Assembly (NCBI GenBank): GCA_021780585.1
Contig: JAJXYM010000174.1
Location: forward strand, 1 to 21,898
Source of the DNA: Deltaproteobacteria bacterium
Lineage (GTDB): Bacteria; Desulfobacterota; Binatia; Binatales; Binataceae
Reading direction: 5' to 3'
Length of the DNA stretch: 21,898 nucleotides
The notes beneath the pieces were generated by a model. It made no database searches, had not been told where the DNA came from, and saw only the letters and a list, made by a program, of their open reading frames with translations. Position 1 is the first letter of the stretch; the number at the start of each line of letters is the position of its first letter. Of the stretch, positions 9,475-17,232 are shown piece by piece. The position numbers and the translations under genes are program-made.

Positions 9475-10179
9475 TCAGGCCGCAGGCGCGGGACGCTGCG
9501 CCAGCTCGATAAAGTTGCCGTCGGGATCGCGCACAAACGCAATTCGCGCGACCGTGCCGAAATTCACCGGCTTGACCGCCTCCGCCGCGCCCGCCGCGGT
9601 CGCCGCCGCGAAGGCCGCGTCGCAATCCTTCACTCCCAGCGTGATGTACTGGATGCCCAGTTCGGCCATCGCCTGAATTACTTCGAGCGCGTTGGCGAAC
9701 GGCCCCGACGAGTTCCGCCGCGTCGCCGGTTCATGATAGACGCCGAGAATGGTCTCGCCGATCTTGACCCGGTTGTGGCCGATATCGGTCCCGCCGAGCG
9801 CCTTGAGATAGAACGCGAGGTGGGCGTCCGGATCGACCACGCCGATGCGAATTTCGAGTTGCGTCACGTCGTCGCGGCCGGGCGGCAACAACTCGATCGT
9901 GTTGTCGTCGGGATCGGCCAGCGGTTCGGCCTTGGTCGCCTTGGGCGTGGCGATCATGACGGTTTCGTAGCCGCCCGGACGCCGCCGCCGCAGCGGCGCC
10001 GCCGTATGCATCAGTTTAATGACCGAACCATTGGCAAGATAACGATACTGTTTGAAGCCGCCGCCCACCGGCATCACGGATTCGAACTGCAAGCCGAGCT
10101 TCTGCCCGTAAAACTCCTGCATCGCTTCGAGCTGATTGGTGAAAATGCCAACGTCAACGGTTTGCTTGGCCAGGTCCAT
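9475..10179 (-). CDS. Two-domain VOC (glyoxalase/dioxygenase superfamily) protein
   Basis: The 234-residue product contains two tandem vicinal-oxygen-chelate units: roughly residues 6-105 ('VDVGIFTNQLEAMQEFYGQKLGL' region to 'DPDDNTIELLPPG') and 108-230 ('LEIRIGVVDPDAHLAFYLKAL' region to 'DPDGNFIELAQR'). Each unit ends with the typical 'DPDxNxIEL' strand carrying a metal-ligand Glu. The family includes glyoxalases, ring-cleavage dioxygenases and epimerases; I cannot assign a substrate. The ATG at 10179-10177 is preferred over an upstream start 16 codons earlier, because GGAGG lies about 8 bp upstream of it and homologous folds begin at 'VDVGIF'. It is divergent from the acyl-CoA dehydrogenase gene, with about 175 bp between starts. 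Confidence 0.85.
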   Translation of the reverse strand: MDLAKQTVDVGIFTNQLEAMQEFYGQKLGLQFESVMPVGGGFKQYRYLANGSVIKLMHTAAPLRRRRPGGYETVMIATPKATKAEPLADPDDNTIELLPPGRDDVTQLEIRIGVVDPDAHLAFYLKALGGTDIGHNRVKIGETILGVYHEPATRRNSSGPFANALEVIQAMAELGIQYITLGVKDCDAAFAAATAAGAAEAVKPVNFGTVARIAFVRDPDGNFIELAQRPAPAA

Positions 10180-10355
10180 GAGTTTCGCCTCCGGCGGCCG
10201 ACGGCCGCGCGCCTTTGCCAGCGTCATCTAGCAAATCGCGGCGTGAGAATACAGGCTTGAGCGATCCGCACGCGCCCGCGGTGGCGGCTTAAGTCTGGAA
10301 TGTGCGCCGACGAAGGACTATGAGTGGCAGTGCATTCAAGTTCGCGAGGAGCCAG

Positions 10356-11555
10356 ATGGATTTTTCGCTTTCCCCCAAGGTGCAGGAGCTGCAGAAGAAA
10401 GTCTCCGACTTCATGAACGAGTACGTCTACCCGATCGAGCATCAGGTGGACCAGGAGATGAGCGCCGCCGGCAAGGAGCATACCGAGCCGCAGGCGCTCA
10501 AGGACGTGCGCAAGAAGGCCAAGGCCGCCGGCCTGTGGAACCTGTTCCTGCCCGACGACGAACATGGCAAGGGGCTCAAGGTGGCCGAATACGCCCCGCT
10601 ATGCGAAATCATGGGGCGCAGCCCGCTCGGCGCGCGCGCCTTCAATTGCATGGCGCCCGACACCGGCAACATGGAGATTCTGGCCGATTTCGCCACGCCC
10701 GAGCAGAAGAAGGCCTGGCTCGAACCCTGCCTCGCGGGGGAGATGCGCACCTGCTTCTCGATGACCGAACCGGAGACCCCCGGCTCCGACCCGACCCAAC
10801 TGGCGACGCGCGCGGTGCGCGACGGCGACGATTACGTAATCAACGGCCATAAGTGGTTCACCTCGAACGGAATCGGTTCGAGCTTCGCGATCGCGATGGT
10901 GGTGACGGATCCGCAAGCCGAACCGCATCGCCGCGCCAGCATGATTATCGTTCCGACCAACACCCCCGGCTTCAATCTGGTCCGCGCGGTCCCGGTGATG
11001 GGCCATGCGGGCGGCGGCGGCCATTGCGAGGTCCGCTATCAGGATTGCCGCGTGCCGGTGACCAACGTGCTGGGCAACGAGGGCGACGGCTTCAAGATCG
11101 CCCAGGCCCGTCTCGGCCCCGGCCGGATTCATCATTGCATGCGCAATATCGGCGTGGCCGAACGCGCGCTCGAACTGATGTGCAAGCGGGCCAACACCCG
11201 CTGGACGCATGGCAGCCTGCTCGCCGACAAGGCCAACGTGCAGCAATGGATCGCCGACTCGCGCATCGCGATCGACGCGACCCGCCTGATGGTGATGCAG
11301 GCGGCGTGGAAGATCGACACCGTCGGCAAGGCCCAGGCGCGCCAGGAAGTCGCGATGATCAAGGTCATGGCGGCAAACATGGTGATGGAGGTGCTCGACC
11401 GCGCGATTCAGTTGCACGGCGCGCTCGGGATGAGCGATGACACGCCGATCGCGCGCTTCTGGCGCGAGAACCGTTCGATGCGGATCGTCGACGGACCCGA
11501 CGAGGTCCATCGCATGACGATCTCGCGGCGCGAGTGCCGCCGCTGGAAGCAATAG
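10356..11555 (+). CDS. Acyl-CoA dehydrogenase, ACAD10/11-like
   Basis: This 399-residue FAD-dependent acyl-CoA dehydrogenase shows the N-terminal helical domain, the FAD-contact region 'CFSMTEPETPGSDPTQL', the 'NGHKWFTSNG' strand and the C-terminal 'AIQLHGALGMS' helix bundle. The position of the usual catalytic Glu is Asp379 in 'RIVDGPDEVHR', aligned with 'TIYEGTSEIQR' in canonical enzymes. That substitution is typical of the ACAD10/ACAD11 branch. The ATG at 10356 is chosen because GAGGA precedes it by 5 bp and homologues begin 'MDFSL'; an ATG at 10320 is the alternative. The next gene is an APH-fold kinase, the same partner that is fused to this domain in animal ACAD10/11 and separate as LvaA/LvaC in Pseudomonas. 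Together they probably convert 4-hydroxyacyl-CoAs to enoyl-CoAs. Confidence 0.9.
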   Translation: MDFSLSPKVQELQKKVSDFMNEYVYPIEHQVDQEMSAAGKEHTEPQALKDVRKKAKAAGLWNLFLPDDEHGKGLKVAEYAPLCEIMGRSPLGARAFNCMAPDTGNMEILADFATPEQKKAWLEPCLAGEMRTCFSMTEPETPGSDPTQLATRAVRDGDDYVINGHKWFTSNGIGSSFAIAMVVTDPQAEPHRRASMIIVPTNTPGFNLVRAVPVMGHAGGGGHCEVRYQDCRVPVTNVLGNEGDGFKIAQARLGPGRIHHCMRNIGVAERALELMCKRANTRWTHGSLLADKANVQQWIADSRIAIDATRLMVMQAAWKIDTVGKAQARQEVAMIKVMAANMVMEVLDRAIQLHGALGMSDDTPIARFWRENRSMRIVDGPDEVHRMTISRRECRRWKQ

Positions 11556-11607
11556 CGGGATGAGCGGCGGTCGCGATTTTCTGCTATAGACGGGAATATC
11601 CAACTCA

Positions 11608-11639
11608 GGCCGGCGCGCGTGACGCGCCGGCCGCTCTTT
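11608..11639 (+). terminator. Strong hairpin between the dehydrogenase and kinase genes
   Basis: GGCCGGCGCG (11608-11617) pairs with CGCGCCGGCC (11623-11632) around a 5-nt loop, followed by GCTCTTT. It resembles a weak intrinsic terminator 13 bp ahead of the kinase start. It may set the ratio of the two products or end a transcript, with CTATAG at 11584-11589 as a possible separate -10 element. Confidence 0.45.
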
Positions 11640-11651
11640 CCGGGTCTGGCG

Positions 11652-12764
11652 ATGAGCGACGAACTCGACGACAAGGATCAACCGCTACCCGAATACGGCG
11701 AAGTGCGCGAGGAGGAGCGGCTCGACTGGCCGAAGTTGGTCGCCTACCTGCGCGAGCATCACGTGCCCGGCGCCGGCGACGCGCCGCTCGAGGTGCTGCA
11801 ATTCCGCGGCGGCCACTCCAACCTCACCTATCTGCTGCGCTTCGGCGATCAGGAATGGGTCGTGCGCCGGCCGCCGTTCGGACCACTGCCGCCCTCCGCC
11901 CATGACATGGCGCGCGAATATCGCGTGCTGTCGCGGCTGTGGGAAGGCTACGGACCGGCGCCGCGCGCGATTCTGCTGTGCGAGGATCCGGCGATTATCG
12001 GCGCGCCGTTTTTCGTGATGCAGCGGCGGACCGGGTTCGTCATTCCGAATCGCCGGCCGCTGCCGCCGGGAATCAGCCAGACGCCCGCGACCTTCCGCGC
12101 GATGTCGGAGGGCTTTATCGACGCGCTCGCCGATCTCCACGCGGTCGATTACGAACAGCTCGGCCTGAGCGGACTCGGCCGGCCCGACGGCTTCGTCCGC
12201 CGCCAGATCGCCGGCTGGATGGATCGCTGGGAAAAGGCCAAAACCACTGAAGTGCCGCTGATGAACCAGCTCGGCGCGTGGTTCCTCGAAAATATGCCGG
12301 CGCCGCAGGCCCCCACCCTGCTGCATAACGATTTCTTCCTGCACAACGTGATGTTCGCGCCGGACAACTCGGGCAAGGTGGTGGGCGTGTTCGACTGGGA
12401 GATGTCGACGCTCGGCGATCCGATGATCGACGTCGGCACCAGCCTGAACTATTGGCGCGAGGCGACCGATCCCGCGGAGCTGCTTGAGATGAGCGAGGGC
12501 TACGCGCATACCGCGCGGCCCGGCTTCCTGACCCGCGATCAACTGGCCGAGCGTTACGCCCGGCGCAGCGGACGGGACCTTTCGTCGGTCGATTTCTATC
12601 GCGCCTGGGCGCATTGGAAGACCGCGACCGTGCTGCAGCAGATCTATGTGCGCTTCGTGCGCGGCCAGACCACCGATCCGCGTTTCGAGCGGATGGGGCC
12701 GCATCCGCCGATTTTGGCGCGGGCGGCGGCGCGGGTCGCGGCGCGGCTCGGTTTTCGGGAGTAG
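11652..12764 (+). CDS. APH-fold phosphotransferase, ACAD10/11 kinase-domain and LvaA-like
   Basis: The 370-residue protein belongs to the aminoglycoside phosphotransferase/choline kinase family. Visible parts are the glycine-rich 'FRGGHSNLTYLL' (51-62), 'VVRRPPFGPLPPSAHDMARE' in the N-lobe, the catalytic loop 'LLHNDFFLHNVMF' with Asp227 and Asn232, and the metal-binding 'VFDWEMSTLGDPMIDVG' with Asp248. The 'RRPP...L.PSAHDM.REYRV' pattern is characteristic of kinases associated with acyl-CoA dehydrogenases rather than antibiotic resistance enzymes. Inferred reaction: phosphorylation of the 4-hydroxyl of a 4-hydroxyacyl-CoA. The ATG at 11652 lacks a clear ribosome site. A start at 11619 is possible but would lie within the hairpin. 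No lvaB-like small gene is present. Confidence 0.88.
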   Translation: MSDELDDKDQPLPEYGEVREEERLDWPKLVAYLREHHVPGAGDAPLEVLQFRGGHSNLTYLLRFGDQEWVVRRPPFGPLPPSAHDMAREYRVLSRLWEGYGPAPRAILLCEDPAIIGAPFFVMQRRTGFVIPNRRPLPPGISQTPATFRAMSEGFIDALADLHAVDYEQLGLSGLGRPDGFVRRQIAGWMDRWEKAKTTEVPLMNQLGAWFLENMPAPQAPTLLHNDFFLHNVMFAPDNSGKVVGVFDWEMSTLGDPMIDVGTSLNYWREATDPAELLEMSEGYAHTARPGFLTRDQLAERYARRSGRDLSSVDFYRAWAHWKTATVLQQIYVRFVRGQTTDPRFERMGPHPPILARAAARVAARLGFRE

Positions 12765-12786
12765 CCGCGCCCGTTCGTCCGTCTGT

Positions 12787-12826
12787 GGCTTGACCCCGCG
12801 CGCAGGCGCGGCGGGTTGGCCTTTTT
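12787..12826 (+). terminator. Intrinsic terminator after the kinase gene
   Basis: A GC-rich imperfect hairpin (GGCTTGACCCCGCGC around 12787-12801 against GCGCGGCGGGTTGGCC ending at 12821) is followed directly by TTTTTCG. This is 20-60 bp past the kinase stop and separates it from the molybdenum hydroxylase genes. Confidence 0.65.
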
Positions 12827-12903
12827 CGTTTGCTTTGCGCTACAGTGCGCGTTTGAAACGACCGGGCGGCCGCGCGCCGTCCGTTCAATGGAGGTTTGCG
12901 GCC

Positions 12904-13788
12904 TTGCACGCCATCACTTACGAAACTCCCAAATCCCTCGATGAGGCGGTCAAGCTGCTCGCCGCGCATGGCGAGAAGGCGCGGCCGCTGAGCGGCGGCA
13001 CCGACCTGCTGATTCAGTTGCGCGCCGGCACGCGGCGGCCCGACTTCGTCGTCGATATCAAGCGAATTCCCGAATTGACGCGGATTTCGTTCAGTCTGCA
13101 GCACGGACTGAGACTGGGCGCGGCCGTGCCCTGTATCGAGATTCACGAAAACGGCGACATGCGCAAATACTATCCGGGCCTGACCGAAGCCGCCCATCTG
13201 ATCGGGTCGCTGCAGATTCAGAGCCGCGCCTCGGTCGGCGGTAATCTGTGCAACGGCTCGCCGGCGGCCGACACCACGCCCGCCCTGATCGCGCTCGGCG
13301 CGCAGGCGCGCGTGGTCGGACCCAAGGGCGAACGGATGGTTCCGGTCGAAGGTTTTTGCCTGGCGCCCGGCCGCACCGTGCTGCAACCGGGCGAACTGCT
13401 GGTCGAATTTCAGATCCCCGCTCCGGAGCGTCATTGCGCGGACGCCTACCTGCGCTTCATCCCGCGCAATGAAATGGATATCGCGGTGGTGGGCGTCGGC
13501 GCGGCGCTGACGCTCGATATGTCCGACGACCGCGTGGTCGAGGCGCGAATCGGACTCGGCGCGGTCGGCCCGACGCCGATTTTCGCGGCGGAAGCCTCGA
13601 AGTCGCTGATCGGCAAGACCCTCGACGCCGCGGCGATCGATAACGCCGCCCGTCTCGCGATCGCGGCCAGCTCGCCGATCGACGACATGCGCGGCACGGC
13701 GGAATATCGCCGCCACGTGGTCGGCGTTCTGACCCGGCGGGTACTGGCGAAAGCCGCTGAACGCGCGCGCCAGAGCGACCAGCGCTGA
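12904..13788 (+). CDS. Molybdenum hydroxylase FAD-binding (medium) subunit
   Basis: This 294-residue protein matches the FAD-binding subunit of xanthine dehydrogenase/CO dehydrogenase-type enzymes (CoxM-like), which passes electrons from the [2Fe-2S] subunit to an acceptor. Two FAD loops are visible: 'LSGGTDLLIQL' (29-39) and 'ASVGGNLCNGSPAADTTPAL' (109-128). The C-terminal domain includes 'YLRFIPRNEMDIAVVGVGAAL', abridged here as RFIPRNEMDIAVVG. I place the start at TTG 12904, because GGAGG lies 9 bp upstream and 'HAITYETPKSLDEAV' is the normal beginning of the family; the frame upstream of that is low-complexity. It begins the operon and is followed by the small subunit after 64 bp. Confidence 0.92.
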   Translation: MHAITYETPKSLDEAVKLLAAHGEKARPLSGGTDLLIQLRAGTRRPDFVVDIKRIPELTRISFSLQHGLRLGAAVPCIEIHENGDMRKYYPGLTEAAHLIGSLQIQSRASVGGNLCNGSPAADTTPALIALGAQARVVGPKGERMVPVEGFCLAPGRTVLQPGELLVEFQIPAPERHCADAYLRFIPRNEMDIAVVGVGAALTLDMSDDRVVEARIGLGAVGPTPIFAAEASKSLIGKTLDAAAIDNAARLAIAASSPIDDMRGTAEYRRHVVGVLTRRVLAKAAERARQSDQR

Positions 13789-13852
13789 GTCGGCGCGGCG
13801 CTCGTGCGAGGCTCGACCGGCTGGCTAACCAACTGAGAGATCGGCATCAATC

Positions 13853-14413
13853 ATGGCGAACAAAGTCATTGTCGAAACCACTATCAACGGCGATCCCGTC
13901 GAATTACTGTGCGAGCCGCGCCAGAGCCTGCTCGAAGTCCTGCGCGACGTGCTCGAACTGACCGGCAGCAAGGAAGGCTGCCTGACCGGCGACTGCGGCG
14001 CCTGCACCGTCGTGATCGACGGGCGTCCGGTATGCTCCTGCCTGATGCTGGGCGTGGAGGCGGCCGGCAAGCAGATCAGCACGGTCGAAGGTCTCGCTTC
14101 GGGAACCGCTCTGCACGTGCTGCAGCAAAAGTTCCTCGAGCACGCGAGCCTGCAGTGCGGCATCTGCACGCCCGGCTTTTTGATGTCGGCGAAGGCGTTG
14201 CTCGATCATAATCCCAATCCGACCGAGGCGGAGATCCGCTACGCGCTGGCCGGTAATCTGTGTCGCTGCACCGGCTATGACAAAATCGTCCGCGCCGTCA
14301 CCGACGCCGCCGCGACGATGGCGGGACGGTCGCGTCCGGCGCATGGCGCGGTGCCGGCCGAAACCGCCTCGGGCATGACCGGCGAGATGCTGGCGAAGGG
14401 AGAGGTGAAGTAA
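13853..14413 (+). CDS. Molybdenum hydroxylase [2Fe-2S] (small) subunit
   Basis: The 186-residue protein has the two iron-sulfur domains of the CoxS/XdhA-type subunit. The N-terminal plant-ferredoxin-like cluster is held by Cys43, Cys48, Cys51 and Cys63 (C-x4-C-x2-C-x11-C). The helical C-terminal cluster is held by Cys102, Cys105, Cys137 and Cys139 ('QCGICTPGF' and 'NLCRCTGY'). All eight ligands are intact. The last 30 residues form an extra tail not needed for the fold. Its stop codon TAA directly abuts the ATG of the large subunit, so the two are translationally linked. The protein carries electrons from the molybdenum site to FAD. Confidence 0.95.
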   Translation: MANKVIVETTINGDPVELLCEPRQSLLEVLRDVLELTGSKEGCLTGDCGACTVVIDGRPVCSCLMLGVEAAGKQISTVEGLASGTALHVLQQKFLEHASLQCGICTPGFLMSAKALLDHNPNPTEAEIRYALAGNLCRCTGYDKIVRAVTDAAATMAGRSRPAHGAVPAETASGMTGEMLAKGEVK

Positions 14414-16708
14414 ATGGCAGCTTCAACGACCAATGGCTTTCGGGTTATCGGCACCCGTCCGATCCGTCATGACGGCGTCGACAAGGTAACCGGCCGGGCG
14501 AAGTACGGCGCCGACTACGCTTTCCCCGGGATGCTGCATGGGAAGGTCCTGCGCAGCCCGCATCCGCACGCCAATATCAAGTCGATCAAGGTCGATAAGG
14601 CGCTGGCGCTGCCGGGCGTCAAGGCGATCGTCACTTCGGCCGACCTGCCGCAAATGCCCGACAAGATGGAAGCGGCGGGCGAGCAAGCGATCAACCTCAA
14701 TCACCTGTCGGCCAATATCCTGGCGCGCGGCAAGGCGCTCTACGACGGCCATGCGATCGCCGCGGTAGCCGCCACCAGTCCGCATATCGCCGACGAGGCG
14801 CTGCGCCTGATCGAAGTCGAGTACGAGCCGCTTCCGCCGGTGATGACGGTCGAAGACGCGCTGAAGCCGGGCGCGCCGATTCTGCTCCCGTCCTTGCGCA
14901 ACAAGGAAGAGGGTCCCGACAAGGAGACCAACGTCGCCGCCCATCTGCAGTTCAAGCGCGGCGACGTCGCCGAGGGCTTCAAGCAGGCCGACTATGTGAT
15001 CGAGCGGGAATTCAAGACCGCGATGGTCCATCAGGGCTATATCGAACCGCACAACGCGATCGGCATCTACAACGCCGATGGTCATGCGACGATTTACTGC
15101 TCGACCCAGGGCAGCTTCGTGGTGCGGGCGCTGAGCGCCGCCGTGCTGGGACTTTCGGAAGGCAAGATCAAGGTCGTGCCGGCGGAGATCGGCGGCGGCT
15201 TCGGCGGCAAGACCACCGTCTATCTTGAGCCCCTGTCGGTGCTGCTGTCGCAGAAAACCGGCCATCCGGTGAAGATGACGATGACCCGCGCGGAGGTCCT
15301 GCGCGCGACCGGACCGACCTCGGGCTCGACCATCCGCTGCAAGATGGGCGCGACCAGGGACGGCAAAATCGTCGCCGCGCAATGCTGGCTGGCGTACGAG
15401 GCGGGCGGTTTTCCCGGCTCTCCCGTGGGCGCGGGCGCGATGACCATCCTGGCGCCGTACAACATCCCGAATATCCTCGTCGACGCCTATGACGTTGTCG
15501 TCAACCGGCCCAAGACGGCGGCCTATCGCGCCCCCGGCGCGAGCAACGCCGCGATGGCGTCGGAGACGGTGCTCGACGAAATCGCCGAGAAGTGCGGACT
15601 CGACCCGCTCGATATCCGCATCCTCAACGGCTCCCACGACGGCACGCCGCAGACCGTCGGACCTCCTTTCAAGCGGATCGGCTTCATCGAGACGCTCGAG
15701 GCGATCAAGAACGGCGAGCATTACAAATCGAAGTTGACCGGCGCGAATCGCGGACGCGGAGTCGCCTCGGGCTTCTGGTTCAACGTCGGCCTGCAATCCT
15801 CGGCCACCGTCAATATCCATACCGACGGCACCGTCAGCGTGGTGATCGGCTCGGTCGATATCGGCGGCACGCGCGCGGCGCAGGCGATGATCGCGGCGGA
15901 GGTGCTCGGCGTCGATATCAATGACGTGCGACCGACCATCGCGGACACTGATTCGATCGGCCATACCGACGTGACCGGCGGCAGCCGCACCTGCTTCGCC
16001 ACCGGATGGGCGGTGTATGAGGCGGCGCAGGACTGTATCCGCCAGCTCAAGGAACGCGCGGCGAAGCTCTGGGAGAAAAAGCCCGAAGAAGTCGTTTTCC
16101 AGAACGGCGTCTTCAGTCCAACTCAGGCCAACGGCGTCAAGCCGATGTCGCTCAAGGAAATGGCGCCGCGCCTGGCGCGCACCGGCGGTCCGATCGTCGG
16201 CCGCGCCACCGTCAACGCGCGCGGCGTCGGCCCCGCCTTCGCCACCGTATGCGTTGATGTCGAAGTCGATCCTGACACCGGCAAAACGCAGATTCTGCGC
16301 GCGACTATCGCGCAGGACGTCGGCAAGGCGATCCATCCCTCCTACGTCGAGGGCCAGATGCAGGGCGGCATGGCGCAGGGAATCGGCTGGGCGCTCAACG
16401 AGGAGTATTTCTACGACGACCGCGGTATCCTGCGGAACACGGGTCTGCTCGACTACCGGATGCCGACCTGCCTCGATCTGCCGGCGCTCGAAACGCTGAT
16501 CGTCGAGGTGCCGACGCCCGGCCATCCGCTGGGCGTTCGCGGCGTCGGCGAGGTGTCGATCGTGCCGCCGCCGGCCGCCGTCGCCAACGCCATCTACCAC
16601 GCCGTCGGCGTGCGGATGACGGAGCTGCCGATGTCGCCGCCGCGGCTGCTCAAGGCGATTCTGAAAAAGCGCGCGGCCGGCGAGACGCAAGCCGCCGCGG
16701 CCGACTGA
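14414..16708 (+). CDS. Molybdenum hydroxylase large subunit (molybdopterin-binding), copy 1
   Basis: This 764-residue catalytic subunit belongs to the xanthine oxidase family. It has the N-terminal hammerhead domain ('DKVTGRAKYGADYAFPGMLHGK', abridged to DKVTGRAKYGADY), the cofactor loop GGGFGGK (260-266), the active-site loop AYRAPG (370-375) and the catalytic Glu713 in 'RGVGEVSIVPP'. The loop differs from AYXCSFR of aerobic CO dehydrogenase form I and from AYRGAGR of form II, so this is not CO dehydrogenase despite the cox-like gene order. The substrate is probably an aromatic, heterocyclic or aldehyde compound, but cannot be named. The start directly follows the small subunit, with GGAGAGG 8 bp upstream. 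No XdhC-like sulfuration factor or Mo-insertion chaperone is present in the window. Confidence 0.93.
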   Translation: MAASTTNGFRVIGTRPIRHDGVDKVTGRAKYGADYAFPGMLHGKVLRSPHPHANIKSIKVDKALALPGVKAIVTSADLPQMPDKMEAAGEQAINLNHLSANILARGKALYDGHAIAAVAATSPHIADEALRLIEVEYEPLPPVMTVEDALKPGAPILLPSLRNKEEGPDKETNVAAHLQFKRGDVAEGFKQADYVIEREFKTAMVHQGYIEPHNAIGIYNADGHATIYCSTQGSFVVRALSAAVLGLSEGKIKVVPAEIGGGFGGKTTVYLEPLSVLLSQKTGHPVKMTMTRAEVLRATGPTSGSTIRCKMGATRDGKIVAAQCWLAYEAGGFPGSPVGAGAMTILAPYNIPNILVDAYDVVVNRPKTAAYRAPGASNAAMASETVLDEIAEKCGLDPLDIRILNGSHDGTPQTVGPPFKRIGFIETLEAIKNGEHYKSKLTGANRGRGVASGFWFNVGLQSSATVNIHTDGTVSVVIGSVDIGGTRAAQAMIAAEVLGVDINDVRPTIADTDSIGHTDVTGGSRTCFATGWAVYEAAQDCIRQLKERAAKLWEKKPEEVVFQNGVFSPTQANGVKPMSLKEMAPRLARTGGPIVGRATVNARGVGPAFATVCVDVEVDPDTGKTQILRATIAQDVGKAIHPSYVEGQMQGGMAQGIGWALNEEYFYDDRGILRNTGLLDYRMPTCLDLPALETLIVEVPTPGHPLGVRGVGEVSIVPPPAAVANAIYHAVGVRMTELPMSPPRLLKAILKKRAAGETQAAAAD

Positions 16709-16732
16709 AGCGGCCAAACCGAACCGTGAGGG

Positions 16733-16766
16733 GGGCCGGACTCAATCGGGTCCGGCCCTTCGTTCT
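16733..16766 (+). terminator. Hairpin with T-rich tail between large subunit 1 and the MoaD-like gene
   Basis: GGGCCGGACTC (16733-16743) pairs with GGGTCCGGCCC (16748-16758, one G-U pair) around AATC and is followed by TTCGTTCTT. It looks like an intrinsic terminator or attenuator. It ends only 9 bp before the ATG of the MoaD-like gene and would occlude its ribosome-binding region. Confidence 0.6.
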
Positions 16767-16767
16767 T

Positions 16768-17031
16768 ATGCCGACAGTGGTTATTCCCGCCCTGCTGCGC
16801 AAGCTGACCAACGGCCGGGACCGGGTGACGGTCAGCGGGCGCAATCTCGGCCAGGTGGTCGCGGACCTCGAACGGCAATTTCCCGGATTACGCGAGCATC
16901 TGATCGAAGACGACGATCTCAAACCGTCGGTCGCGGTCTCGATCGACGGCGAGATGGGCACGGCGGGCGTGCTCGAGACGGTGCGCGAGAACAGCGAAAT
17001 CTTCTTCATTCCGGCGATCGGCGGCGGCTGA
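16768..17031 (+). CDS. MoaD/ThiS-family sulfur carrier protein
   Basis: The 87-residue protein has the ubiquitin-like beta-grasp signature: a first strand 'TVVIPALLRKLTNG', the 'TVSGRNLGQVVADLERQFPGL' helix (abridged: NLGQVVADLERQFPGL), 'LKPSVAVSIDGE', and the end 'EIFFIPAIGGG'. The C-terminal Gly-Gly is the site that is adenylated and thiocarboxylated. MoaD donates sulfur for molybdopterin dithiolene formation, which fits its position between two molybdopterin enzyme subunits. No MoaE or MoeB partner is nearby, so a dedicated carrier for this operon is possible. The ATG at 16768 has no Shine-Dalgarno sequence and follows a hairpin by 9 bp. An in-frame ATG at 16726 would place the hairpin inside the gene and adds no family-like residues. 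Confidence 0.85.
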   Translation: MPTVVIPALLRKLTNGRDRVTVSGRNLGQVVADLERQFPGLREHLIEDDDLKPSVAVSIDGEMGTAGVLETVRENSEIFFIPAIGGG

Positions 17032-17112
17032 TCGCGCCGGCGCGTTCCGTCTCCGCCCGCTGAATCCGACGGACGCGCGCGGCGTATTCACTAAATAGCG
17101 AGCGCGGCGGAG

Positions 17113-17177
17113 CGCCGATCGTCGCGGAGAATCACGCGGCGTTGGCGATCGGCGGTCGTTCGGAGCTATTAAATAAT
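17113..17177 (+). promoter_or_regulatory. Hairpin and possible promoter ahead of large subunit 2
   Basis: The 201-bp gap before the second large subunit contains a 9-bp inverted repeat (CGCCGATCG at 17113-17121, complement at 17146-17154). It also holds a TTGGCG (17143-17148), 18-bp spacer, TATTAA (17167-17172) promoter-like pair in the only AT-rich patch of the locus. Independent transcription of the second large subunit is therefore possible. Confidence 0.35.
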
Positions 17178-17232
17178 TGACCGCGGACGGATCTCGTGGC
17201 CGCCTGCGCTTGAACCGAGGGAGGTCCCGCTG

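Noticed and set aside
11652..12764. Aminoglycoside resistance gene
   Set aside because: The fold is APH, but the sequence pattern and the adjacent acyl-CoA dehydrogenase point to the ACAD10/11-associated kinase branch.
12904..16708. Annotation as aerobic CO dehydrogenase (coxM, coxS, coxL)
   Set aside because: Gene order fits, but the large-subunit loop is AYRAPG, not AYXCSFR or AYRGAGR.
14423..16717. A 764-codon open frame on the minus strand opposite large subunit 1, and similar long antisense frames opposite recA, the second large subunit and the dehydrogenase
   Set aside because: They mirror GC-rich codon bias on the other strand, are dominated by Arg, Ala, Asp and His in no recognisable fold, and overlap genes with full motif support.
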